Shown in pieces: positions 1-8,227 of a DNA stretch of 64,000 nucleotides. The stretch comes from Bacteroidota bacterium. GTDB lineage: Bacteria > Bacteroidota > Bacteroidia > Chitinophagales > Chitinophagaceae. The DNA is taken from positions 124,001-188,000 of the forward strand of contig JAGWRO010000062.1 in the NCBI GenBank assembly GCA_028876495.1, written 5' to 3'. The position numbers and the translations under genes are program-made. Position 1 is the stretch's first letter. Each line of letters opens with the position of its first letter. Below the pieces are notes generated by a model. That model was given only the letters and a program-made list of their open reading frames with translations, was not told the origin of the DNA and ran no database searches.

Positions 1-464
1 TAATTCTTACCACAAGCAAAACTGACTACGCTTTTGATGCATTTCAATATAATGTTTCTGATTATCTGAAAAAGCCTTTTTCATTTAACCGCTTTCAGGA
101 AAGTATTAATAAAGTTGCAGAAGCAAATGATAAGGTAAAAGTTGAAACTGCCAAAGAAGATTTTTTTATCAAAACTGAAGGGAAATTTATACGACTTAAC
201 TATCAGGATATTTTATATATTGAAAGCCTGGGAGATTATGTAAAATATTTTACAGACTCAAAATTTTATTTGACACATAGCACTCTTAAAGCTGTTGAAG
301 AAAAAATGAAAACAAAATATTTTATGAAAGTGCATCGCTCTTATATAGTAAACCTAAATAAAATTAAGGATATCCAGGATAATTCTATAGTAATTAATGG
401 AAAAGTGATCCCCATCAGTAAATCCATGAAACCTGAAGTAATGGGCAGGATCAACGTAGTATAA
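1..464 (+). CDS. LytTR-family response regulator, C-terminal part (5' end outside window)
   Basis: The reading frame is open from base 3, so the gene begins before the window. The first residues match the end of a receiver domain (DYAFDAFQYNVSDYLKKPF, with the conserved KP), followed by a linker and a LytTR DNA-binding domain (FFIKTEGKFIRL, ILYIESLGDYVKYF, FMKVHRSYIVNL). In this family the receiver is phosphorylated by a LytS-type kinase and the LytTR domain binds direct repeats in promoters. An internal ATG at 270 is not the start because the LytTR domain begins well before it. A hairpin with a T-rich tail follows the stop. The cognate kinase is probably upstream, outside the window. Confidence 0.9.
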   Translation, partial: ILTTSKTDYAFDAFQYNVSDYLKKPFSFNRFQESINKVAEANDKVKVETAKEDFFIKTEGKFIRLNYQDILYIESLGDYVKYFTDSKFYLTHSTLKAVEEKMKTKYFMKVHRSYIVNLNKIKDIQDNSIVINGKVIPISKSMKPEVMGRINVV

Positions 465-883
465 TCTGTTCCATTCTACCTTTTATTAAGCTCAGCAGGG
501 GTAACTGGTTTGAAATGTCTCTCTTGTCGGAGACATTTTATTTTTAAACCATTCTTCCCTCCTTATAAAGTGAGGGTATTTTAAACCATAATTAGTACTT
601 GCCTAACTTTTAATAAATCTCCTGCATTTATTACAGATAAAGAATTCTATATATTTCGAGGACACCCCTGTCTTTTGATTTATTAATATTTGCTCTGTCC
701 GAGACCCGAATTCCGCAAAACGACAAAAACAATCCATTCGTCGAAGAATTACATACGATTACCGAATTTTTACGGTAATATTTCTTCGGATTGATCATTT
801 TTACATTCGAAAGACGGTAAAATTACGGTGTGGAAGTAAAAGAAAACATACCCATTTTATTCGAAAACCTCAAACCAAAGAAA
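465..883. other. Intergenic region with a nested palindrome
   Basis: About 420 bases without a gene. Besides the terminator at 513-546 it holds a nested inverted repeat at 742-788: outer arms CGAAGAA/TTCTTCG (742-748, 782-788) and inner arms ATTACCG/CGGTAAT (758-764, 773-779). It sits about 95 bases ahead of the next gene and could be an operator or a 5'-UTR fold. A GTG in frame with the next gene occurs at 830, but the signal peptide argues for the ATG at 884. Confidence 0.5.
513..546 (+). terminator. Rho-independent terminator after the LytTR regulator
   Basis: A 9-bp perfect stem (AAATGTCTC at 513-521, GAGACATTT at 530-538) runs into a T-rich tract (TTTTATTTTT). It ends the regulator transcript. 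A near copy of this hairpin lies at 2287-2317. Confidence 0.75.
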
Positions 884-2182
884 ATGAAAACAATTGTACC
901 CAGCAATAGATTAATCAACAGTCTTTTAATAATAGTATCAGTACTGTTATTCAGTCTTAATTTACAAGCTCAAACAGGCGTAACAACTAATACAACATTA
1001 AATTTTAGCGCCGATCCTGTTTTAGTTGCAGGAACCAATAACAAAGCAGGTGCTAAGTATAAATATGAAAATGTTGCCCCGGGTTTAGATGCCATTTTAT
1101 CTATAGACAGTCTTGCAGGCGGAGCCACTATCAATACGATTGACGATAATACAGGGAAGAATGGAGGTTATATTGAGGGCTTACAACCTCAAATAACATC
1201 AGGGCCTTCTGTTGGCTATTCCTATGCAGTATTTACCATTAGCCTTAAAATTACAGGAACTGATGTAGATCAGAAACTGGATACTTTTAGCCTTACAGCA
1301 TTAGATATTGATGGTACTAAAACATTAAAAGAATTTGACCAGATTTCATTGGGAACCGGTGCTACTGCCTGGTATATGGGATCAAATCCGACCATCTCTT
1401 TAACACGGGTTGGTGCAGGAACTTTTATGGGCATTAATACGGATGGAGTTACCAGGAATGGAGTTGATACCTCAGCGAAGTCAAATATGTTTACTATAAC
1501 AAATACCAATGTTTCTTCTTTTACAGCAAAGCTGGGTATTTTAAATGATCATTCAACAAAAACGCTCAGGCTTTTTAGTATTTATATGAAAGGGTTCGAT
1601 TATCCCGACATGGCAGTTATGCCGATCACCTTGCAATCCTTTACCACGACACTAAATAATAACACTGAGGTAAATGTAAAATGGACCACTGTCACCCAAA
1701 GTAATGTCAGCCATTTTGTAGTCCAAAGAAGTATCGATGGTAAAAATTTCAACGAAGCAGGGATTGTTTTTTCTAACGGAAATTCAACCAAGGCGGTAAA
1801 TTATAGTTTAACTGATAATATCAGTCCGGTCAAAGCTAACCTTATCTATTACAGGCTTTGCACAGTAGACCTTGATGGCAGGTTACAATATTCAGATATC
1901 AGGACGGTAAGAATATCACAAACTGCAGCCCAAAATATTTCCATCGTTACTTATCCTAACCCTTCTAGCAACGAATTGCGGGTAACCATTCCATTTACGT
2001 GGCAGAATAAGAGAGTGTCATATGAACTTTACAATGTTTATGGACAACTTTCAAAAAGAGTAGAGGAGGGAAGTAGCTCTCAAACTGAAACCATTAATGT
2101 AAGTAAGTTACCCACAGGTATGTACATTATGAAAGTAATTTGTGAAGGGCAATCATTTATACAAAAGGTTATCAAATTCTAA
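884..2182 (+). CDS. Secreted protein with type IX secretion (Por) C-terminal sorting domain
   Basis: 432 residues from the ATG at 884, chosen because it puts a typical signal peptide (hydrophobic core, then LNLQAQ) near the N-terminus; a GTG start 54 bases upstream is possible. The middle part is a beta-rich domain of unknown function. It is followed by a module common in gliding-bacteria exoproteins (MPITLQSFTTTL, VKWTTVTQSNVSHFVVQRS). The last 80 residues are a T9SS sorting domain (TYPNPSSNELRVTIP, YNVYGQLSK, LPTGMYIMKV), which directs export across the outer membrane and usually surface attachment. No catalytic motif was seen, so substrate and role are unknown. The gene stands alone between two near-identical terminator hairpins. 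Confidence 0.8.
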   Translation: MKTIVPSNRLINSLLIIVSVLLFSLNLQAQTGVTTNTTLNFSADPVLVAGTNNKAGAKYKYENVAPGLDAILSIDSLAGGATINTIDDNTGKNGGYIEGLQPQITSGPSVGYSYAVFTISLKITGTDVDQKLDTFSLTALDIDGTKTLKEFDQISLGTGATAWYMGSNPTISLTRVGAGTFMGINTDGVTRNGVDTSAKSNMFTITNTNVSSFTAKLGILNDHSTKTLRLFSIYMKGFDYPDMAVMPITLQSFTTTLNNNTEVNVKWTTVTQSNVSHFVVQRSIDGKNFNEAGIVFSNGNSTKAVNYSLTDNISPVKANLIYYRLCTVDLDGRLQYSDIRTVRISQTAAQNISIVTYPNPSSNELRVTIPFTWQNKRVSYELYNVYGQLSKRVEEGSSSQTETINVSKLPTGMYIMKVICEGQSFIQKVIKF

Positions 2183-2286
2183 ATTTATTTCTTTATAAAG
2201 CTATCCCGGTAATTTCTTTCAAATAAAAAGAAACAATGGATATGCGGCATACTTATAAAATTTTTTCTTTGGGGTTATTAATTAAA

Positions 2287-2317
2287 AATGTCTCTCTTGC
2301 GGGAGACGTTTTTTTAC
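2287..2317 (+). terminator. Rho-independent terminator after the T9SS protein
   Basis: Stem AATGTCTC/GAGACGTT (2287-2294, 2303-2310) with one G-U pair, followed by seven T. It is closely similar in sequence to the hairpin at 513-546 on the other side of the gene. Confidence 0.75.
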
Positions 2318-2338
2318 AAGATCACCTGGGAGCATTTT

Positions 2339-2373
2339 AGTCAACCAATAAATTCCTCCTGTTTTTATTTTGA
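2339..2373 (+). repeat. Dispersed intergenic repeat, copy 1
   Basis: Matches the recurrent pattern AGTAAAC-like box, variable middle, TTTTTATTTT at 2362-2371, with exactly 19 bases from the inner AAC (2343) to the T-rich box. Lies between the T9SS gene and the GH2 gene. The first box is degenerate (AGTCAAC). Confidence 0.6.
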
Positions 2374-2462
2374 ATAATTACGCAATGTGCGTTATATTTT
2401 TCTTCGGGATTTTCATTTATCCAAAAACTAAAAGTGTACTTTTAACACGCAAAAAGATTGAT

Positions 2463-4895
2463 ATGAAAAAACTGATACTATTCCTTTCGCTTACTATTCC
2501 GGCTTTAGGCATTACCCATGCACAGCGCATTCATAAACTCTTTGATGCATCATGGAAATTTCATCGCGGTGATGTAGCGAATGCAGAAAACAAAAACTTT
2601 AATGATCAAAACTGGCGCGCACTTGATTTGCCGCACGATTGGAGTATAGAAGATCTTCCCAATCAGTCAGATTCTGTTATCGGGCCTTTCTCTGCAAAAA
2701 GTATTGGCGCTACAGCCACCGGTTATACGGTTGGAGGAATAGGATGGTATCGCAAACATTTTACACTAAACAATACTGTCAACAAAGAAGTGGCGATTTA
2801 TTTTGATGGCGTTTATATGAATAGCAATGTTTACATCAATGGCCATCTTCTTGGGAATCACCCTTATGGATACACGCCGTTTAGTTACAACCTCACGCCT
2901 TATCTTAAAAAAAATGGGGAAGAAAATATTTTAGCAGTAAAAGTAAGTAACCAGGGCAAGAATAGCCGCTGGTACAGTGGTTCCGGAATTTTTCGTCATG
3001 TATGGCTCACCGTTACACCGAAGTTGCATTTGGCGCAATGGGGCGTTTACATTACCTCGTCGAATGTGAGTGATAAAATGGCAACTATAAGAGTGACTTC
3101 AAAAGTTATGAATGAAAATACGGGAGAAAAAAAGACCATTCTGCGTACAAGTATTTTTGATGCAACCAATAAAAATATCGGTGAAACTGAAAAGGAAATT
3201 TCTGTTGCAGGGAATAATTCTGCAAACGCGGGAACGGGTGAAGTGTTGCAAACTTTCCGGGTGAGTGCGCCACACCTCTGGTCGCCCGATGCGCCTTATT
3301 TATACCATGCGGTTTCAGAGTTGATTGTAAATGGTAAGGTAATTGATCAGGAAAAAAATAGTTTCGGAATTCGTTCTATCGACATTTCCGCTGAACATGG
3401 ATTTTTGTTGAATGGGAAACCCATTTTGCTTCGTGGCGGTTGTGTGCATCATGATAATGGCCCGCTTGGTTCCGCTACGATTGATGCTGCCGAAATAAGA
3501 AAGGTGCATTTGCTAAAGTCATTTGGTTTTAATGCCGTGCGTACCAGTCATAATCCTCCATCACAACAATTTTTAGACGCCTGCGACAGCATTGGCATCA
3601 TTGTTATTGATGAAGCTTTTGACCAATGGGAAAGACCAAAAAATCCACAGGATTACCATTTGTATTTTGATACCTGTTGGAAAAAAGATATTGCTTCTAT
3701 GGTATTGCGCGATCGTAATCATCCGGCAGTAGTTTTTTGGAGCATAGGCAATGAGATCAATGAAAGAGCTGATTCATCAGGCCTAGTTATTGCAAAAAAT
3801 CTTCGTGATGAAGTAAAGTCTTTTGACAATACCCGCCCGGTAACTGAAGCTATTTGCCATTTCTGGGATCACCCCGGATATAAATGGGATACTACCGCAG
3901 CGGCCTACGCGCTGCTTGATGTAGGAGGTTATAATTATCTCTGGAAAATGTATGCATCTGATCATGCAAAATATCCTGAACGAATTATGATGGGAACAGA
4001 AAGTTTTCCAATGGAAGCTTTTGACAATTGGCAGCAGGTAAAAGAGCATCCTTATGTGATTGGCGATTTTGTGTGGACAGCAATGGATTATTTGGGTGAA
4101 ACAGGGATTGGGCATACGGGGCTCGATAGCACGCCGGGTTTTCAATTACAAACATTTCCCTGGTTCAACTCATGGTGTGGTGATATTGATCTCATCGGCG
4201 GCAAGAAACCACAAATGTATTACCGCGATGTGGTTTGGGGCCAAAGTAAATTAGAAATGCTTGTCCATAAACCTGTTGCTGAAGGCCATAAAGAAGCGGT
4301 GAGCGCCTGGGGCTGGCCCGATGAAGTTCATTCATATACTTTTCCCGGTGATGAAGGCAAAGAGATGCAAGTGCATGTGTACACTTCATATCCCGTCGTT
4401 CGTTTACAATTAAATGGTAAAACGATTGGTGAACAAAATGTTTCTGAAGAAACAAAGCTTACAGCAACCTTCAATATTACTTATCAGCCCGGAGTACTTA
4501 AAGCGATTGCATTACAAAACGGTATTGCTATTGATTCTGTAGTTTTACAAACAACAGCAAAACCAGCGCAGATTAAGCTTACAGCGGATCGTGCTGTAAT
4601 TCATGCCAACCGAAACGATCTCAGTTATGTTACTGCTGAAATTGTAGATGCCAACGGCCATCTTGTTCCTGATGCAGTGATGCCTTTGCAATTCAGTATC
4701 GAAGGTGCGGGAAAGATTATTGCAACGGCCAACGCCAACCCATCGGATATGGAAAGTTTTCAGCAGCCAAAACACAAAACTTTTCGCGGAAAATGTTTGA
4801 TTATTGTACAACCAAAAGGGAAAGCCGGAAACATTAAATTAAAAGCTGAAGGTAAAGGTTTAAAGGGTGGCGAAGTGATAATTACTACAGATTGA
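2463..4895 (+). CDS. Glycoside hydrolase family 2 protein (beta-galactosidase type, DUF4982)
   Basis: 810 residues from the ATG at 2463, the first start giving a clean signal peptide (MKKLILFLSLTIPALG, then THAQ); a TTG further upstream only adds an unrelated extension. Order: jelly-roll sugar-binding domain (about 30-190, with WYRKHF and GVYMNSNVYINGHLLG), Ig-like domain (about 200-310), TIM barrel (about 320-600), then DUF4982 and Ig-like C-terminal domains. The proposed acid/base is Glu431 (FWSIGNEINE) and the nucleophile Glu513 (MMGTESF). GH2 enzymes release terminal beta-linked sugars such as galactose from the periplasmic side. The gene is monocistronic, with a strong hairpin after it, and is not next to a SusC/D pair. 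Confidence 0.9.
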   Translation: MKKLILFLSLTIPALGITHAQRIHKLFDASWKFHRGDVANAENKNFNDQNWRALDLPHDWSIEDLPNQSDSVIGPFSAKSIGATATGYTVGGIGWYRKHFTLNNTVNKEVAIYFDGVYMNSNVYINGHLLGNHPYGYTPFSYNLTPYLKKNGEENILAVKVSNQGKNSRWYSGSGIFRHVWLTVTPKLHLAQWGVYITSSNVSDKMATIRVTSKVMNENTGEKKTILRTSIFDATNKNIGETEKEISVAGNNSANAGTGEVLQTFRVSAPHLWSPDAPYLYHAVSELIVNGKVIDQEKNSFGIRSIDISAEHGFLLNGKPILLRGGCVHHDNGPLGSATIDAAEIRKVHLLKSFGFNAVRTSHNPPSQQFLDACDSIGIIVIDEAFDQWERPKNPQDYHLYFDTCWKKDIASMVLRDRNHPAVVFWSIGNEINERADSSGLVIAKNLRDEVKSFDNTRPVTEAICHFWDHPGYKWDTTAAAYALLDVGGYNYLWKMYASDHAKYPERIMMGTESFPMEAFDNWQQVKEHPYVIGDFVWTAMDYLGETGIGHTGLDSTPGFQLQTFPWFNSWCGDIDLIGGKKPQMYYRDVVWGQSKLEMLVHKPVAEGHKEAVSAWGWPDEVHSYTFPGDEGKEMQVHVYTSYPVVRLQLNGKTIGEQNVSEETKLTATFNITYQPGVLKAIALQNGIAIDSVVLQTTAKPAQIKLTADRAVIHANRNDLSYVTAEIVDANGHLVPDAVMPLQFSIEGAGKIIATANANPSDMESFQQPKHKTFRGKCLIIVQPKGKAGNIKLKAEGKGLKGGEVIITTD

Positions 4896-4914
4896 CTTGT
4901 TTTATTAATCGTAA

Positions 4915-4945
4915 GAGGTGACACTTTTTCAAAAGGTGTCACCTC
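4915..4945. terminator. Bidirectional terminator between GH2 and mscS
   Basis: Perfect 10-bp inverted repeat (GAGGTGACAC 4915-4924, GTGTCACCTC 4936-4945) between two convergent genes, so it can serve both strands. Confidence 0.65.
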
Positions 4946-4964
4946 CGGAAAAGTTTAGTTAGTC

Positions 4965-5062
4965 AGTAAAGCAACAAATCTCTCTCGTTTTTATTTCGTT
5001 GAATCAGAAAGAAATTAGAATTGAATCCTGTTAACCTTCTAATCTTGCAAATCATGGTTCAG
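4965..5062 (+). repeat. Dispersed intergenic repeat, copy 2, with long 3' extension
   Basis: Core AGTAAAG at 4965 and TTTTTATTTC at 4988-4997 with the constant spacing. Downstream the similarity to copy 3 (8126-8224) continues: both have AGAAATTAG, then TGAATC, a TAATCTT-like stretch and ATGGTTCA or GTGGTTCA at the end. Its end runs up to the stop codon of the mscS gene. Confidence 0.6.
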
Positions 5063-5065
5063 AAA

Positions 5066-6175
5066 TTAATTTCTTTTAACCGTGCTGGTTTCTACCTCGT
5101 TTGTTTTTTCTTCAGCCTGTTTTGTAAAAGCATTGGCGGCAAACAAGGTTTGTGTAGGATAAGCAAATTCAATATTTTCTTTTTCAAAATCCTGCAATAT
5201 TTCCAGGTAAATTTTTTGCTGCGCATCCATGTATAAATTATAATCAGGGCTTTCGATATAATAAACCGTTTCGAAATTCATACTAAAATTACCAAACGCC
5301 GAAAAGTGGCTCCTGTCGAAGGTTGCGTTATCGGTAGCCTCAATAATTGATTTGATCATTCCAGGTATTTTTTTCATTTGCTCCGCGGTAGTTTGATAGA
5401 TCACTCCAATACTAAACACCACCCTGCGCCGCAGCATTTTTTTATAATTATGTACTCTTGAATCAGTAAGGTCTTTATTAGAACAAACAATTTGTTCTCC
5501 GCTTATAGCGCGGATCCTTGTAGTCTTAACTCCGATGTATTCAATAGCCCCGATTACTTTATCGTCAACTATTATAAAGTCGCCTATTTCAAATGGACGG
5601 TCAAAGAATATTACAAAATAGCTGAAGAAATCTCCCAGCACCGCCTGTGCAGCTAATGCAACAGCTATACCGCCAATACCAAGACCGGTGATAATTGTAG
5701 TAACATTATATCCAAGATTATTGATAAGAAATACAAAGCCTAATATCCAGACAACGCCTTTTAAAATGATAATGAGGCTCCGCGCCTGTTTTTTCTTAAT
5801 GTCGCTGTTTTCCTGCTTTTCAAGGAAAGAGAAAATAGCATATTGAATAGCAGAAGTTACCAGGCTTAAAATAAAATAGGTAATGACAAACAATTTGGCA
5901 ACCTCTATGATATGCGTGGTGCGGGTATTAAAAGTGAGGTAATCAAAGGCTCCGAAAATGGCTGCAAAATATAAAAACGGTATAACAGTCTTTTCTATAG
6001 CCAACACTATAAAATCATCAAAAGTGATAACAGTTTCACCAGACCACTTTTTTAATTTCTTAATTACCGGGCCTTTTAAAATTTTGATCAGGCTAAATGA
6101 TACAACTATGATGCCTATCGCTATTGACCAATCTTTAAAAGAGTTTCCAAATAAAATTCTGTCCCAAAAATTCAT
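5066..6175 (-). CDS. Small-conductance mechanosensitive channel (MscS family)
   Basis: 369 residues. The N-terminal half has three to four hydrophobic segments; the pore-lining helix region is GLGIGGIAVALAAQAVLGDF, rich in Gly and Ala as in MscS TM3. It is followed by the beta domain (FFDRPFEIGDFIIVDDKV, IGAIEYIGVKTTRIR) and a cytoplasmic alpha/beta domain. MscS channels open under membrane tension and release solutes on hypo-osmotic shock. The gene is convergent with the GH2 gene and divergent from the next gene; no partner is suggested by position. Confidence 0.9.
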   Translation of the reverse strand: MNFWDRILFGNSFKDWSIAIGIIVVSFSLIKILKGPVIKKLKKWSGETVITFDDFIVLAIEKTVIPFLYFAAIFGAFDYLTFNTRTTHIIEVAKLFVITYFILSLVTSAIQYAIFSFLEKQENSDIKKKQARSLIIILKGVVWILGFVFLINNLGYNVTTIITGLGIGGIAVALAAQAVLGDFFSYFVIFFDRPFEIGDFIIVDDKVIGAIEYIGVKTTRIRAISGEQIVCSNKDLTDSRVHNYKKMLRRRVVFSIGVIYQTTAEQMKKIPGMIKSIIEATDNATFDRSHFSAFGNFSMNFETVYYIESPDYNLYMDAQQKIYLEILQDFEKENIEFAYPTQTLFAANAFTKQAEEKTNEVETSTVKRN

Positions 6176-6526
6176 ATCTATGTTTTAAGTAAAAAATGGA
6201 GGACAAATATTTTGCCAGTTTGATTACTGTAAAAATTTGTCGTTCGGGAATAATGTAAGCATTTTTATTTTTAATGCCCTACTTTTTTATTTAAAAATCT
6301 TTAACTGATTTTTAAAAATAAAGGGGTTGCAAATGTAGCGATCAATTCCTTCTCTGGTAAACCAACAATTTCTCCCGGTTTTTATTTTGGAGAATGAGGA
6401 ATCGGGGAACCGGAAAATTTGCATAATCTTCAACGCCACTACTATTCCTAAAAAAAACTGATATTTGAGAAAATGTAAAAAAAAGGGATACTCAATTTAT
6501 CCTTATACAAACGTAGAACTATTGAT
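6176..6526. other. Divergent intergenic region between mscS and the nitrite-reductase-like gene
   Basis: About 350 bases, AT-rich, containing copy 4 of the dispersed repeat (6356-6388). It must hold the promoters of both flanking genes, but no convincing -33/-7 pair could be assigned. No small gene was seen. Confidence 0.4.
6356..6390 (+). repeat. Dispersed intergenic repeat, copy 4
   Basis: GGTAAAC at 6356-6362 and TTTTTATTTT at 6379-6388 with the constant 19-base interval between the inner AAC and the T-rich box. Lies between divergent genes. Confidence 0.6.
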
Positions 6527-7879
6527 ATGAAAGATGTTAATACCATTAAAATCAATTTTAAAGGGGGTATTATTCCTCCCGCAGATCTTTACAATATTTT
6601 ACTGGCAGCCGGAAAAACAGGCCTGGGTTATGTCAGGTTTGGTTTACGCCAGCAACTTTTGCTTGATATTGAAATGGAAGATCTTGATTTTTTTACTACA
6701 GAACTTGGTATGTTGGGTATCGGTTATGAACTTAATAACGAAGAATTTCCAAACATCATCAGTTCTTATCCCGCAGAAGAAGTATTTATTTTGAATACAT
6801 GGGTGAGGGCAGAAGTGTATCATGAAATTTTTGAATTGTTTAATTATACCCCACGGCTAAAGATAAATATCTGTGATGCCAACCAGAGCTTTACGCCTAT
6901 GATTACCGGAAATATTAATTGGGTAGCCTCGCCTGATGATCCTGATTTCTGGTATTTGTTTATTCGTTTCCCGAAGACAAATATTGTTTATGAGTGGAAA
7001 GAACTTTTTCATACAAAAGACCTGGCCGGAATGTCAATTGGTATTGAAGAAATGATCCTTCATAATAAAGAAAAGTTTTATGATAATGATGAGGCCAATG
7101 GCGATGAATTGCATGAGAAATTGAATACAAGTTCTTTTACTATCAAACCTGTTGAAGTGCCTTTGGCGTTGCCTCCTTTTAATCTTCCATATTATGAAGG
7201 GTTTAACCGCTACAATGATAAATACTGGCTGGGCATTTACAGGCGGGATGAATTATTCAATATTCAATTCTTAAAAGAAATCTGTCTTCTTTGTATTGAA
7301 ACACAAATCAGTCAATTATGCTCTACTCCCTGGAAATCTATTATCATAAAAAGGATCATAGGTAAAAACAGGGAAGACTGGAATTACCTGCTGAATAAAT
7401 ACCAGATTAATGTAAGGCACGCCGCTAATGAACTTAACTTCCAGGTAGAAGATAACAGTTTGAAAGCTTTGCAATTAAAACAGTACCTGGTAAAGTATTT
7501 GAACAATGATGATACAAGAACGTTTGGCATTTGTATCGGCATTAAAACCCGGAAAAAAAGTGAGGTTTTTAGCAGCATACTTGTACGCCGCAAAGCATTG
7601 TTCCACATTGGGAAATGGGGATTTTTTTATACCTACGATATTTTATTTGCCAAAAATTATAACCCCAATGAGCGTACTGATTTTATATTCAGCAGGGATA
7701 ATCCCAAATTAGTAGTGGCTGAACAATTACGTCGTGCCATTCTTTCTTATTATAATTTTATTGGCCCAAAAGAGGCTCCTTATTCAGAAGAATTTGAGGA
7801 GTCGGATGAAATGATGGAAGAACCGGATGATATGAAGCATGAGAATAAACCGAAGGCTGCTACCGATGAGAAAGGTTAA
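6527..7879 (+). CDS. Nitrite/sulfite-reductase-like protein of the Bacteroidota 'rubredoxin' family, lacking the rubredoxin module
   Basis: 450 residues. The N-terminus (NFKGGIIPPADLYNILLAA, YVRFGLRQQLLLDI) resembles the ferredoxin-like half domains of nitrite/sulfite reductases. The central part (KINICDANQSFTPMITGNI, RFPKTNIVYEWKEL, NLPYYEGFNRYNDKYWLGI, STPWKSIIIK, VRHAANELNFQVEDN) recalls a conserved Bacteroidota family usually annotated as rubredoxin because its members end in a CxxC...CxxC rubredoxin domain. Here the C-terminus is an acidic tail (EEFEESDEMMEEPDDM) with no such cysteines, and no siroheme/4Fe4S Cys cluster is visible. The cofactor, and therefore the activity, is uncertain. 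Family recognition is from memory. Confidence 0.6.
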   Translation: MKDVNTIKINFKGGIIPPADLYNILLAAGKTGLGYVRFGLRQQLLLDIEMEDLDFFTTELGMLGIGYELNNEEFPNIISSYPAEEVFILNTWVRAEVYHEIFELFNYTPRLKINICDANQSFTPMITGNINWVASPDDPDFWYLFIRFPKTNIVYEWKELFHTKDLAGMSIGIEEMILHNKEKFYDNDEANGDELHEKLNTSSFTIKPVEVPLALPPFNLPYYEGFNRYNDKYWLGIYRRDELFNIQFLKEICLLCIETQISQLCSTPWKSIIIKRIIGKNREDWNYLLNKYQINVRHAANELNFQVEDNSLKALQLKQYLVKYLNNDDTRTFGICIGIKTRKKSEVFSSILVRRKALFHIGKWGFFYTYDILFAKNYNPNERTDFIFSRDNPKLVVAEQLRRAILSYYNFIGPKEAPYSEEFEESDEMMEEPDDMKHENKPKAATDEKG

Positions 7880-8227
7880 GAATAGGGAGGGTAAGAAAAA
7901 AATCAAAGATTAAACTTGGTTGACAACTGCGGGTAATTCATCGGAACAGCGAACGCTTGTATTTGAAATGGCACTTTGTCGGAATTTAAATATTTCCTGG
8001 TTTTGATAAAATCGGATCCTAATTTATTTTCAAACTATAGCAATTACTTTTCAATAAGGTGTTTATCAAGTGCGTCAACAGGCAATTTATTTGTCTTAAA
8101 TAACATAGCGCAAATATTAAAATAGAGTAAACGAATAAATTCTCCTGATTTTTATTTTGAAGAAGTAGGAAGAAATTAGGACTGAATCATGATAATCTTT
8201 TAATATTATAAACCGTGGTTCATCCGA
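7880..8227. other. Convergent intergenic region
   Basis: About 350 bases between two convergent genes. The only structure recognised is dispersed-repeat copy 3 with its long extension; no gene and no clear terminator hairpin was seen. Confidence 0.4.
8126..8224 (+). repeat. Dispersed intergenic repeat, copy 3, with long 3' extension
   Basis: AGTAAAC at 8126-8132 and TTTTTATTTT at 8149-8158, spacing constant. The extension (AGAAATTAGGACTGAATC, then a TAATCTTTTAAT stretch and GTGGTTCA) matches copy 2. It abuts the stop codon of the permease gene. Confidence 0.65.

Noticed and set aside
2370-2462. N-terminal extension of the GH2 protein from a TTG at 2370
   Set aside because: The extension is unlike a signal peptide and ends just before a normal one at ATG 2463; it also covers part of the intergenic repeat.
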